A DNA stretch of 64,000 nucleotides from Sphingobium sp. 15-1 (GTDB taxonomy: Bacteria; Pseudomonadota; Alphaproteobacteria; Sphingomonadales; Sphingomonadaceae): positions 1,302,001 to 1,366,000 of the forward strand of contig NZ_JABXJG010000002.1 of assembly GCF_013375535.1 (NCBI RefSeq), in the 5' to 3' direction. The translations under genes and the position numbers were made by a program. The notes beneath the pieces are model-generated. The model saw only the letters and a program-made list of their open reading frames with translations. It made no database searches and was not told the origin of the DNA. Positions within the stretch are counted from its first letter, which is position 1, and every line of letters begins with the position of its first letter. Positions 8,562 to 17,444 of this stretch are shown here, piece after piece.

Positions 8562-9344
8562 TTATCGTCCGCTGAAGCGCGCCGGCCGTTTTTCCATGAA
8601 AGCATTGACGCCTTCGGAAAAGTCGTCGGTCTCGCCGGCGATCTTCTGAATACACCTTTCTTCCAGCAGGGCGGCTTCATAGTCGTCGTCGACGGCCTTC
8701 CATCCGAGCTTCCGGATATAGCCAAGCGAACGGGGGCCTTCCGCCAGCCTTTTCGCGAGCGAGATCGCTTCGGTCATCAGCACGTCCGGCGTGACGACGC
8801 GATTGACGAGACCCCAGGACAAGGCCTGCGCCGCACCGATCTTTTCGCCCAGAAGCATCATCTCCATCGCGCGCGTCCGGCCGATGGTGCGCATCAGAAG
8901 GTGGCTCGACCCGCCATCGGGCACCAGCCCGATTCTCGAAAATGCCTGAAGGAAATAGGCATCTTCGCTGGCGACGATCAGGTCGGCGGAAAGGGCGAAC
9001 GCGCATCCGACACCCGCCGCGGGGCCATTGACCGCCGCAATCCACGGAATGTCGATGTCCCGCAGGCGCAGCAGCAGCGGATTGATGTGCGTTTCAAGGA
9101 TAAGACCGGCATCGATCTTTTCTCCCGGCTTCACGCTGAGCGCGCTGCCAAGGCCCGCGCCGGAGCAGAAGGCCCGGCCTTCGCCCGTCAGGACGATGGC
9201 GCGCGCTTCCTTTTCCAGCCGATTGAAGGCCTGACCCAGGGTGGTGATGATATCGCCGGTAACGGCATTGAGCGTCGAGGGATCATTGAAACTGATGACG
9301 CCGACGCCATCGCGAATGTTCACGAGGATCTTGCTGTCGGACAC
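8562..9344 (-). CDS. Enoyl-CoA hydratase/isomerase, PaaG-like (GTG start)
   Basis: 260 residues. Motifs: FNDPSTLNAVTGDI, GRAFCSGAGLGS (oxyanion hole), AAVNGPAAGVGCAFALSADL and SRIGLVPDGGSSHLLMRTIG. The Asp in GLVPDGG is characteristic of PaaG-type isomerases and related crotonases that shift double bonds or open epoxides, rather than the two-Glu hydratases. A longer frame reaches an ATG at 9440, but that part overlaps the upstream gene; GTG at 9344 preceded by AGGAG with 6-base spacing is the likely start and leaves 13 bp to the upstream stop. Last gene of a three-gene unit: glutathione transferase, DsbA-like isomerase, this protein. Confidence 0.88.
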   Translation of the reverse strand: MSDSKILVNIRDGVGVISFNDPSTLNAVTGDIITTLGQAFNRLEKEARAIVLTGEGRAFCSGAGLGSALSVKPGEKIDAGLILETHINPLLLRLRDIDIPWIAAVNGPAAGVGCAFALSADLIVASEDAYFLQAFSRIGLVPDGGSSHLLMRTIGRTRAMEMMLLGEKIGAAQALSWGLVNRVVTPDVLMTEAISLAKRLAEGPRSLGYIRKLGWKAVDDDYEAALLEERCIQKIAGETDDFSEGVNAFMEKRPARFSGR

Positions 9345-9357
9345 ATTATTCTCCTGT

Positions 9358-10026
9358 TTATTTGGCTTCGTTAAGCTGGTCGGCGCCGGCCCAGCACCAG
9401 AATGGGGCGTATCGAGCTTGTGGCGATCGTGCGCGTTCAAGATGGAATGTCAGGTTGCGAATTCTGTCGACGCCGAAGAACATCGCCTTCCCTAGGAAGA
9501 ATGTCGGCGAGCCGAAGGCGCCGCGGGCAATCGCCTCGTCGGTGAGCGCGCGCAGTTCTTGCTTGACCCGTTCCTCGCCAAGCATGTCGCGAAAGGCCAG
9601 CGGGTCCATGCCGACGTCGGAGGCAAGATCGCCCAGAACCGCCGGGTCGGCAATGTCGCGCCAGTCGCGATGATAGGCTTCGAAGAGCTTGCGCGCATAG
9701 GGGATGAGCAGATTCTGGCGTGCCGCGACAATGCAGCTGCGCATCGCCTGAACCGAATTGACGGGATGGAAGGGCGGCGGAAAGCGGAACTCGATTCCGG
9801 TCATGTCCTGCCATTGTCGCAGATCTGCGCGTCCCCAGGTGACCTTGGCCGGCACATTTTCCCGAACATGATAGACGCTGGGATTGACGGCGTTGAATAT
9901 TCCACCGGCAAGAACCGGCTTGTAATCGATTTGAACGCGATAATGCCGCGACACGGCCTCGATGGTTTCGAAAGCCAGATAGGTCCAGGGGCTGGCACAG
10001 TCGAAATAGAAGTCGATGTTGGTCAT
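9358..10026 (-). CDS. DsbA-family / 2-hydroxychromene-2-carboxylate isomerase-like protein
   Basis: 222 residues with the thioredoxin-like kappa-GST/HCCA isomerase fold: FYFDCASPWTYLAFETIE at the N-terminus (active-site Ser in SPW and a Cys but no CxxC), an all-helical insert, and the conserved cis-Pro segment GAFGSPTFFLG near residue 175. Relatives are glutathione-dependent isomerases or oxidoreductases in aromatic catabolism. Here it overlaps the preceding glutathione transferase gene by 4 bp (ATGA), which supports a glutathione-dependent role in the same step. The substrate cannot be read from sequence. Confidence 0.85.
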   Translation of the reverse strand: MTNIDFYFDCASPWTYLAFETIEAVSRHYRVQIDYKPVLAGGIFNAVNPSVYHVRENVPAKVTWGRADLRQWQDMTGIEFRFPPPFHPVNSVQAMRSCIVAARQNLLIPYARKLFEAYHRDWRDIADPAVLGDLASDVGMDPLAFRDMLGEERVKQELRALTDEAIARGAFGSPTFFLGKAMFFGVDRIRNLTFHLERARSPQARYAPFWCWAGADQLNEAK

Positions 10027-10760
10027 ACCGGTCGCCTTGACGCTTCGATCAGTTTTTGGCGCGCGGCCTGGGCTTCAACGCTGTTGACACTGGCTATGCC
10101 GGCGCCAGCGGCGAGTCCGCGCTGCACGGCCTCGCGCTGGCGCACGAGCGCGAACCAACGGGCCACATGGGGGAAGCGATCCATTGGAATCTGTTGTTTC
10201 TTGTGGGTCATGATCCAGGGGAAACAGGCCATGTCGGCAATGGAATAGTCGCCGCAGATAAAGGGGCCAAGCCTTTCCAGCTGCGTGTCAAGAACGCCGT
10301 AAAGCCGGACGACCTCATTGAAGAAGCGTTCGGTGGCATAGGGCGCCGCGCCGGGCGCGTAGAGAAGGAAATGGCCATTCTGCCCGGCCATCGGACCAAG
10401 TCCGGCCATCTGCCACATCAGCCATTGCATCACCGCCGCGCGTTCGCTGACGCCAGTGGGGAGAAATCGCCCGATCTTGTCCGCGAGGTAGAACAGGATC
10501 GCGCCGCTTTCAAAAAGCGATATCGGATCGTCACCCTCGATCGGTGCATGGTCCACAATGGCCGGAATGCGTCCATTGGGATTGATCGACCGGAATGATG
10601 GGGAATCCTGGTCGCGCTCACCAAGGCGCATCGAAACGATATTATAGGGCAACTCCGCTTCTTCGAGAAAGATCGAGACCTTCCAGCCATTGGGCGTGGG
10701 GGCGTAATAAAGATCGATTGGATGCTCGCCTTGCCTGACAGGGCTTGGTCCGTTTCGCAT
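10023..10760 (-). CDS. Glutathione S-transferase family protein
   Basis: 245 residues. N-terminal thioredoxin fold with YYAPTPNGWKVSIFLEEAEL and the glutathione gamma-Glu contact region FESGAILFYLADKIG; C-terminal helical domain with GDYSIADMACFPWI. This is the Ure2p/YfcG-like branch, whose members show disulfide-bond reductase or transferase activity. ATG at 10760 has AGAGGACCC upstream; the frame extends further but without domain sequence. First gene of the minus-strand unit GST, isomerase, crotonase. Divergent from the IclR regulator gene; an operator-like palindrome lies in between. Confidence 0.88.
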   Translation of the reverse strand: MRNGPSPVRQGEHPIDLYYAPTPNGWKVSIFLEEAELPYNIVSMRLGERDQDSPSFRSINPNGRIPAIVDHAPIEGDDPISLFESGAILFYLADKIGRFLPTGVSERAAVMQWLMWQMAGLGPMAGQNGHFLLYAPGAAPYATERFFNEVVRLYGVLDTQLERLGPFICGDYSIADMACFPWIMTHKKQQIPMDRFPHVARWFALVRQREAVQRGLAAGAGIASVNSVEAQAARQKLIEASRRPV

Positions 10761-10884
10761 GGGTCCTCTCTTGCGGATCGGTTTCCGGCGTCCAACTGAA
10801 TGCCGTCTCTCGCTATTCTGTGTGATATTGAAGGTGCAGCTGCGCATGGTGGCTGTCCAGCGCGTGGAGGCTCTCGCCTATTGA

Positions 10885-10929
10885 CAACGCATATGTGATG
10901 AATCTGGCATATGCATCATAAGTTCGATT
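10885..10929. promoter_or_regulatory. Operator-like sites in GST/IclR divergent promoter
   Basis: Read on the minus strand, 10903-10885 matches 15 of 19 positions of the site at 20002 (shared core ATTCATCACATAT then TTG). A second, weaker plus-strand copy (CATCA at 10914-10918, 13 of 19) lies 26 bp away. A TTGACA hexamer at 10881-10886 overlaps the first site, so a bound protein could block transcription of the IclR gene. The binding protein is unknown; the IclR product is the obvious candidate. Confidence 0.55.
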
Positions 10930-10980
10930 GCGCGCATCGTACTGACGATGCAGGATGCGTGAAAATATAGGAGAGATGAG

Positions 10981-11814
10981 ATGCTGGAGCAAAATGCGCT
11001 CGTTACAGCGTTGCCGGAAAGCCAGGTCGCCGGGGGCGCGACGGCGCTCTCGGACAAAGTCGTCAAATCCGCCGGTCGTGCGCTTCAGGTGCTGGAGTTG
11101 TTCGATATCCTGCAACGGCAGGCAAGCGTAACGGAAATCTCGCAGCTTTTGGGATATCCTCAGTCCAGCACATCCATGCTGCTTCGCAGCCTGGTCGAAA
11201 TGGGCTATTTGCGATTTGACAGCAGCAACCGGAAATATATCACGTCCAGCCGAACCGCCATTCTCGGCAAATGGGCATCCAGCGAACTGGTCGGAGACGG
11301 CGGGCTGACCCGGTTGATGTCGCGCATCAACCAGCGGACCGGCCAGGCCGTCGTGCTCGCGATGCGCAATGGCCTGTATTCGCAATATGTTCATGTCATC
11401 CAGGCGACCGAGGCTGTCAGGCTGTTCGTCGTCCAGGGTTCCTTGCGCAAGCTGGTGCGATCCGGCACTGGCTATGTTCTTCTTGCCTCCCTGTCGGACC
11501 AGACCATCAAGGGTTTCGTGACGCGTTCCAATTCCGAACGCGCCGAAGGGGAGGAGCCGGTCGCCTATTCGGAATTGCTGGCGCGGATCGATGAGGTGCG
11601 CAAACGCGGCTATGCGATGACGAACAGCCTCGTGACGCCGGGCGCAGGCATGCTGGCGATGAAGCTGGGTAATCCCGAGCCGCTGGCCAATGATCTTCCC
11701 TATGTAATCGGCCTGGGTGCGGCCGAACATATTCTGCTTGAAAGGCGCGATGAGTTTCTTGCGATCATGCAGGAAGAGTTGAAGGCCGCAACGCATCGGT
11801 CCGACCTGCACTGA
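10981..11814 (+). CDS. IclR-family transcriptional regulator
   Basis: 277 residues. Winged-helix domain at about residues 28-90 (ALQVLELFDILQRQASVTEI, LGYPQSSTSMLLRSLVEMGY), then an IclR effector domain (MSRINQRTGQAVVLAMRNG, LRKLVRSGTGYVLLASL, VTPGAGMLAMKLG). IclR proteins sense small acids or aromatic compounds and can activate or repress. It is transcribed away from the GST operon and the 220-bp divergent region contains palindromic sites also present in front of other catabolic operons of the window, so it may be the master regulator; this is inference. The roughly 25-residue N-terminal tail is not part of the domain. Confidence 0.92.
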   Translation: MLEQNALVTALPESQVAGGATALSDKVVKSAGRALQVLELFDILQRQASVTEISQLLGYPQSSTSMLLRSLVEMGYLRFDSSNRKYITSSRTAILGKWASSELVGDGGLTRLMSRINQRTGQAVVLAMRNGLYSQYVHVIQATEAVRLFVVQGSLRKLVRSGTGYVLLASLSDQTIKGFVTRSNSERAEGEEPVAYSELLARIDEVRKRGYAMTNSLVTPGAGMLAMKLGNPEPLANDLPYVIGLGAAEHILLERRDEFLAIMQEELKAATHRSDLH

Positions 11815-11823
11815 ACTGGGAAC

Positions 11824-11860
11824 TGTTGTGGCGGTGCGCCTTTCGACGCATCGCGCAACA
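11824..11860. terminator. Imperfect hairpin between convergent genes
   Basis: Outer arms TGTTG (11824-11828) and CAACA (11856-11860) enclose GCGGTGCG/CGCATCGC with a G-T pair and a small bulge. It fills the 51-bp gap between the IclR gene and the convergent dehydrogenase gene. Confidence 0.45.
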
Positions 11861-11865
11861 AACGT

Positions 11866-13014
11866 TCAGCCGGGCAAATCCAGCCATTGCTTGGCAAGAA
11901 TGTTGCGCTGAACCTCACTGGTGCCCCCGAAGATGCTGGCGGGCAGGGACATCATCAACATCTGCCGCACATCGATTGCGCCGTCGGCAGTTGCAATGAC
12001 GCCATCCAGGGCGCGTTCATCGACCAGTTCAATGATCTGCGCGGTCAAATATTGTAACAACTCGGCCGCCGTGACCTTCAGGATCGAAAGATCGGCATCG
12101 ACCGGGGCGCCGGAAATCATATTCGCGGTTGCAATGCGAAACAGACAAGTCAGTTCATGAATTCGCAGCGCGGCGTCGGCTTCGACATCATGATAATGCG
12201 GATCGTCTTGAAGCCCGAGCGTCGTTGCGAGGCGGCGAAGCGAGGCGAAGGCGAGGCGTGCCAGGGCAGGGCTTGCGACCGAAAGCCGCTCGAAGCCTAG
12301 CAGCGACTTGGCGATCGTCCAGCCCTTGCCTTCCTCGCCGACGCGATTGGCGACCGGAACGCGTACATCGTCGAAGAATAGTTCACAAAATTCGGCATAA
12401 CCGACCAGCGTCTCGATAGGACGGATGCGGATGCCGGGGGTCGCCAGATCGATCAGCAGGAATGTGATGCCTTCCTGCTTCCGTCCCGCGTCGCTGGTGC
12501 GCACGAGCGCGAAACAATGGGTCGCGTGGTGCGCGATGGACGTCCATATCTTTTGCCCGTTGACGATATAATCGTCGCCGTCCCGGACCGCCCTGGTCCG
12601 CAGGCTCGCCAGATCGGAACCGGCATTGGGTTCGGAATAGCCCTGGCACCAGACATGTTCCGCGGAAAGAATGCGCGGCAGATAGAAATCCTGCTGTTCC
12701 TTCGTGCCATAGCGGATCAGCGTGGGCCCCAGCATGGTGACGCCCATGTCATAATATCGGGCAATCCGGTGACGTTCATATTCCTCGGCAAGGGCAATCT
12801 GTTGATCGACCGAAAGCCCCGCACCGCCAAATTCCTTGGGCCAGCCGGGCGCCGCGAGCCCCTGCGCATTCCGCAGCCGGTGCCAGGCCCGTGCCTCTTC
12901 CGCCACGATTCGGTCGAAAGGGCGGCGGATCGCCGGCGGACAACCCCGCTGAAGCCAGGCGCGTATTTCCTCGCGGAAAAGATCGTCAGGCAGCGCGGCC
13001 CAATCCCGTGCCAT
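11866..13014 (-). CDS. Acyl-CoA dehydrogenase, large subunit type (second adjacent pair)
   Basis: 382 residues. WPKEFGGAGLSVDQQIALAE, WCQGYSEPNAGSDLASLRT, KIWTSIAHHATHCFALV, FCELFFDDVRVPVANRVGEE and C-terminal SIFGGTSEVQRNILAKQWL are the same signatures as in the gene at 6208. Its partner gene (13017-14141) is immediately upstream with only two bases between stop and start, so the two subunits are co-translated. FAD-dependent alpha-beta desaturation of a bulky acyl-CoA is likely. The pair is convergent with the IclR regulator gene. Confidence 0.92.
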   Translation of the reverse strand: MARDWAALPDDLFREEIRAWLQRGCPPAIRRPFDRIVAEEARAWHRLRNAQGLAAPGWPKEFGGAGLSVDQQIALAEEYERHRIARYYDMGVTMLGPTLIRYGTKEQQDFYLPRILSAEHVWCQGYSEPNAGSDLASLRTRAVRDGDDYIVNGQKIWTSIAHHATHCFALVRTSDAGRKQEGITFLLIDLATPGIRIRPIETLVGYAEFCELFFDDVRVPVANRVGEEGKGWTIAKSLLGFERLSVASPALARLAFASLRRLATTLGLQDDPHYHDVEADAALRIHELTCLFRIATANMISGAPVDADLSILKVTAAELLQYLTAQIIELVDERALDGVIATADGAIDVRQMLMMSLPASIFGGTSEVQRNILAKQWLDLPG

Positions 13015-13016
13015 TT

Positions 13017-14141
13017 TCAGTCATCCTTTGTGAGTGCGAGGGTCGCAAAGCGGCGTCGCTGGTGGCGTTCGCCGCCAAGCCAAGGCGTCAGCCCGATCGC
13101 GGCGGTCAGGTAAAGGCCTGCATCCGCTTCCTGCGTGTAACCGATCGCGCCGAGTATCTGAATGGCCTTCCGGCTGACCAGAAATGCGGTGCCTGCACTG
13201 CTCGCCTTCGCCGCAGCGACCGCCGCGTCCGCCGAAGGCAGGTCGCGATCAAGCGCGCGCGTCGCATGATCGATGGTGGCGGTGGTCAGCCTGACCCGCA
13301 TGGCAAGGTCGACCAGCTTGTGTTGCAGGGCCTGAAAACTGCCAATGACCCGGCCGAATTGCTCCCGGGTTCGGGCATAGTCGGTTGCGATCTCCAATAT
13401 CTTCTCGCTCATGCCGGCAAGATAGGCCGACAGCAGCACCGTGCCTTCCGTTATCGCCTGATCGAGCGCCCTGTCCGCCGCTTCGCCGACGAGCAGCAGC
13501 GCATCGCCCGGGATCTCGACATCGACGAAGTCCAGCGACGCGAACCGTCCGCCTTCGCGATGGTCGTGCGGCGTGACGGTGATGCCCGCCGCACCGGCCT
13601 GCACGGCGACGATGGCTGTCGCACCGTCGCCGTGCAGGGCCGACACCAGCAATATGTCGCAAGTCGCGCCATGAGGGACATTGAGTTTCCGCCCGTTCAG
13701 GCGATAACCGTCTTGTGCGGACTCCAGCCGGGTGGTGGGAGGCGCAGGAGCGGTCTGGGCGATGCTTTCCTGCCAGGCCAGCGTGGCGAGGTGCTGGCCC
13801 GACATCAGGTCCGACAAGAGCGCATCACTCCCGCAAGAGGCCAGGATCGCGGAGGGCATGAAGGCGCAGGCGATCAGGGGCTCGGGCAAAAGCGCGCCGC
13901 CAAAAGCGCGCACCATCGAGGCGGTCGTCGTCAGGGACAGGCCAACGCCGCCGCTGCCTTCGGGTAAGCGCGCGGTCAGCCATCCCTCCTCGGCCATGTG
14001 CGTCCAGACCGCCCGGTCATAGCCGGTCGGGTCCTTCAGCAGCATCCTGACCCGTGCGGGCGAGTGCCGGGCTTCAATGAAGCCGGCTATCGCTCCGCCG
14101 ATCATGGCCGCAATTTCGCTGTCCTGGTCTGTATCAGTCAT
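13017..14141 (-). CDS. Acyl-CoA dehydrogenase, partner subunit type
   Basis: 374 residues from ATG at 14141 (an in-frame ATG at 14168 is the alternative; neither has a strong ribosome-binding site). MIGGAIAGFIEARHSPARVR, RLPEGSGGVGLSLTTTAS, a degenerate flavin region (LAWQESIAQTAPAPPTTRLE, lacking TEPxAGSD), then REQFGRVIGSFQALQHKLVD and IQILGAIGYTQEADAGLYL. Like the gene at 7386 it lacks the terminal YxGTSE segment. The sequence supports a structural or half-site subunit that needs the product of 11866-13014. First gene of a two-gene unit; a strong hairpin separates it from the SDR gene downstream in the window. Confidence 0.88.
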   Translation of the reverse strand: MTDTDQDSEIAAMIGGAIAGFIEARHSPARVRMLLKDPTGYDRAVWTHMAEEGWLTARLPEGSGGVGLSLTTTASMVRAFGGALLPEPLIACAFMPSAILASCGSDALLSDLMSGQHLATLAWQESIAQTAPAPPTTRLESAQDGYRLNGRKLNVPHGATCDILLVSALHGDGATAIVAVQAGAAGITVTPHDHREGGRFASLDFVDVEIPGDALLLVGEAADRALDQAITEGTVLLSAYLAGMSEKILEIATDYARTREQFGRVIGSFQALQHKLVDLAMRVRLTTATIDHATRALDRDLPSADAAVAAAKASSAGTAFLVSRKAIQILGAIGYTQEADAGLYLTAAIGLTPWLGGERHQRRRFATLALTKDD

Positions 14142-14169
14142 GAAGGCGCTCTTCAGGGTCGGCGGCACC

Positions 14170-14204
14170 GGAGCGGCGATCCCATGCCATGGGATCGCCG
14201 CTCC
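14170..14204. terminator. Strong 16-bp hairpin terminator
   Basis: Perfect 16-bp arms (14170-14185 and 14189-14204, beginning GGAGCGGCGATC) with a 3-base loop GCC. It lies downstream of the minus-strand SDR/thiolase unit ending at 14274 and upstream of the dehydrogenase pair, so it probably insulates the two units. A U-run is not obvious. Confidence 0.65.
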
Positions 14205-14273
14205 GACTCATTTGCTTGACGCGATTTCCTGACCGGCGATCAATTCCGCCTGCCGAAATCGTCTTAAAGCAGG

Positions 14274-15053
<780 letters not shown>

Positions 15054-15078
15054 GGATAACTCCTGTTCCTGATCTTGA

Positions 15079-16248
15079 TCAAAGCGCTTCGACAATCGTC
15101 AGATTGGCCAGGCCGCCGCCTTCGCACATCGTTTGCAGGCCATATCGTTTACCACGGGCGCGTAGGGCGCAAACGAGCGTGCTCATCAACTTGGTCCCGG
15201 ATGCGCCCAGCGGATGGCCGAGCGCGATGGCGCCGCCATTGACGTTCAGGCGGCCCGGATCGGCGCCGGTCGCCTTCAGCCAGGCGAGGGGGATCGGCGC
15301 AAAGGCTTCATTGACCTCGAATAGGTCGATGTCGTCGATTTTCAGGTCGGTCCGATCCAGCGCCTTGCGCGTCGCGCCGATGGGCGCTTCGAGCATGATG
15401 ACGGGGTCTTCGCCGACCAGGGTCATATGATGGACGCGCGCCAGCGGTGTCAGGCCATGATCGCGGACCGCCCGCGCGCTGGCGATCATGACGCCCGAAG
15501 CACCGTCGCAAATCTGGCTGGATGTCGCGGGCGATACCATGCCGCCTTCCTCGATCAGCTTGACCGACCCAATGCTGTCGAGATTGGCGTCGAATCGGAT
15601 CCCTTCATCGACAATATGTTCTTTGGTGGCGCCATCGACCTGAATCGTCACGGGCACGATTTCGCTGTCGAACCGGCGCTCATTGGTGGCCGCAATGGCC
15701 TTCAAGTGACTTTCATAGCCGAACCGGTCGAGGTCGTCGCGAGTGAAGCCATGCTTTCGCGCGATCATTTCCGCGCCCTTAAACTGGGAGAAGACGATGC
15801 CGGGATAGCGTTCCTCCATCCGGGGGCTCTTGGGTTTGCCGAACCCGTTTTCGGCGGGAAGCTTCACCGACAGGCTCATGGGCACGCGGGTCATCGATTC
15901 CACGCCTGCCGCGATGACGACGTCCATCTGGCCAGACATGACGGTAGCTGCGGCGAAATGCAGCGCCTGCTGTGACGATCCGCACTGGCGGTCGATGCTG
16001 ACGCCCGGCACCGATTCCGGCAGGCGGGATGCGAGTACGGCGTTTCGGGCCACATTGGTCGATTGTTCGCCGACCTGACCCACGCATCCCATGATCACAT
16101 CCTCGACGGCGGCCGGATCGATGCCGGAACGATCCACCAGCGCGTCGAGCACGGTCGCGGACAGATCGGCCGGATGATATCCGGACAGGGCGCCGCCCCG
16201 GCGGCCTCCCGCAGTACGGCCGACGCTGACGATATAGGCTTCAGTCAT
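15079..16248 (-). CDS. Acetyl-CoA C-acyltransferase (thiolase, FadA5-like length)
   Basis: 389 residues, the classical degradative thiolase length. Nucleophile Cys89 in SIDRQCGSSQQALHF; His in EVNEAFAPIPLAWL; glycine loop ALGHPLGASGTKLM; second cysteine in TMCEGGGLANLTIVEAL. The QCGSSQQA nucleophile context is typical of thiolases acting on branched or cyclic 3-ketoacyl-CoA rather than acetoacetyl-CoA; the substrate is inferred. It lies between the saccharopine-dehydrogenase-like gene (38-bp gap) and the SDR gene (25-bp gap), same strand. Confidence 0.93.
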   Translation of the reverse strand: MTEAYIVSVGRTAGGRRGGALSGYHPADLSATVLDALVDRSGIDPAAVEDVIMGCVGQVGEQSTNVARNAVLASRLPESVPGVSIDRQCGSSQQALHFAAATVMSGQMDVVIAAGVESMTRVPMSLSVKLPAENGFGKPKSPRMEERYPGIVFSQFKGAEMIARKHGFTRDDLDRFGYESHLKAIAATNERRFDSEIVPVTIQVDGATKEHIVDEGIRFDANLDSIGSVKLIEEGGMVSPATSSQICDGASGVMIASARAVRDHGLTPLARVHHMTLVGEDPVIMLEAPIGATRKALDRTDLKIDDIDLFEVNEAFAPIPLAWLKATGADPGRLNVNGGAIALGHPLGASGTKLMSTLVCALRARGKRYGLQTMCEGGGLANLTIVEAL

Positions 16249-16286
16249 GAGAGATGCTTTCTTGGATCATTGCGGTGGATGAGGCG

Positions 16287-17282
16287 TCAGTTCAGGTCGA
16301 TGATGCGCGCGTCGCCGATGCTGGTGGCAAGGCCGACGCCATAGGCCGAAGAGGGAGACTGCCAGCCGGGACGGAAATCCCCGGCCAAGACCCGTCGCGC
16401 CACCTCTACGCCCGATTGCTGCGTATAGGTATATCCCGATAGCGTATCGATCAGCGAACGCGCCACCTGGCCATCGGCGCCCGTGACTTCGATCTGCACC
16501 TTGGAGCGTCCGGCATCCCTTTCTTCCAGGGAAGGACCTTCGGGTAGGTCAGCCGGGTCGATATGATCTTGGATCGCGCCCAGTTCAAACTGGAAATATT
16601 CGGTAATGTTCGCGATGCCTGTGGACTTGTATCCGGTGATGAGATCGCCCATCGGCATGGGTATGCATGTTTCCGGGCCATCGCCGAAATCCACGGCGAT
16701 CGGAGCGGGCGCTTCATGCAGTTTCACGATCTCGCCGTGGCGCCGCGCGAGCGGTCCCAGTTGGGCGATCTCGCCAGCGCTGATCGCCGAACCGCGCGAA
16801 ACGCCGCCGAAATGCTTCAGGGCTATGCGCATGTGGACTGGCTGTTCGACGCGGCGCGACGTGTGCAGGCCCAGGCAATCGCTGGGAATGACATCCCACC
16901 CGACGCCGGGCATCAGCATCACGCCGGCGGCTTCCGCCCGGGCGGACATCGATTCGGCCAGGGCATAAACGCCGAATTCGCCGGTGATGTCGAGATAGTG
17001 GGTTTTGGTCGAAATGCAGCCGTCCAGCATCTGCAAAGCGGTCTTGCTGAAGGGACCCGCGGCGTGGATCACAACGTCGACATCGACCAGAGCCTGATGC
17101 ACGGCCTCCCAACTATCGAGGGAAAAGTTGACGCCCTTCACCCCGAAGCGTTCGGCGGCGGCGTCGACTTTGCTCCGGTTTCTTCCGGCGACCACGAAGG
17201 GAATGCCCAGTTCCGCGCATCGCTCACTCAACAGATTGCCCGTATATCCGGTCGCGCCATAGATCATCAGTCGCGCTGACAT
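16287..17282 (-). CDS. Saccharopine dehydrogenase NADP-binding domain protein (trans-acting reductase-like)
   Basis: 331 residues. N-terminal Rossmann fold MIYGATGYTGNLLSERCAE with Arg in VAGRNRSKVDA, then DVVIHAAGPFSKTALQMLDG and LDITGEFGVYALAE. Relatives include the trans-acting enoyl reductase of mycobacterial lipid synthesis and many uncharacterised oxidoreductases in catabolic clusters; none of the lysine-pathway genes is here, so a lysine role is unlikely. ATG at 17282 has AAGGA eight bases upstream; the upstream extension to 17372 has no domain sequence. First gene of the unit reductase, thiolase, SDR. Reaction unknown; an NADP-dependent reduction in side-chain degradation is possible. 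Confidence 0.8.
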   Translation of the reverse strand: MSARLMIYGATGYTGNLLSERCAELGIPFVVAGRNRSKVDAAAERFGVKGVNFSLDSWEAVHQALVDVDVVIHAAGPFSKTALQMLDGCISTKTHYLDITGEFGVYALAESMSARAEAAGVMLMPGVGWDVIPSDCLGLHTSRRVEQPVHMRIALKHFGGVSRGSAISAGEIAQLGPLARRHGEIVKLHEAPAPIAVDFGDGPETCIPMPMGDLITGYKSTGIANITEYFQFELGAIQDHIDPADLPEGPSLEERDAGRSKVQIEVTGADGQVARSLIDTLSGYTYTQQSGVEVARRVLAGDFRPGWQSPSSAYGVGLATSIGDARIIDLN

Positions 17283-17403
17283 CGCAGTCTTCCTTATGCG
17301 TTTTTGAGTCTGTGCCGGGCCATCAATCACTAACATCCGCCATGCGCAACCTTGGTCGCGCAGGCATCCCATATGTGTCGGATTGGTGGGGAGTGGACCA
17401 ACC

Positions 17404-17435
17404 GGATGGAGCGCCGGGACGATGGCGCTCCATCC
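17404..17435. terminator. 12-bp hairpin terminator
   Basis: Perfect arms GGATGGAGCGCC (17404-17415) and GGCGCTCCATCC (17424-17435), 8-base loop. It directly follows the stop of the minus-strand luciferase-like gene (17445) and precedes the next minus-strand unit. Confidence 0.65.
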
Positions 17436-17444
17436 TTCGCGGCC

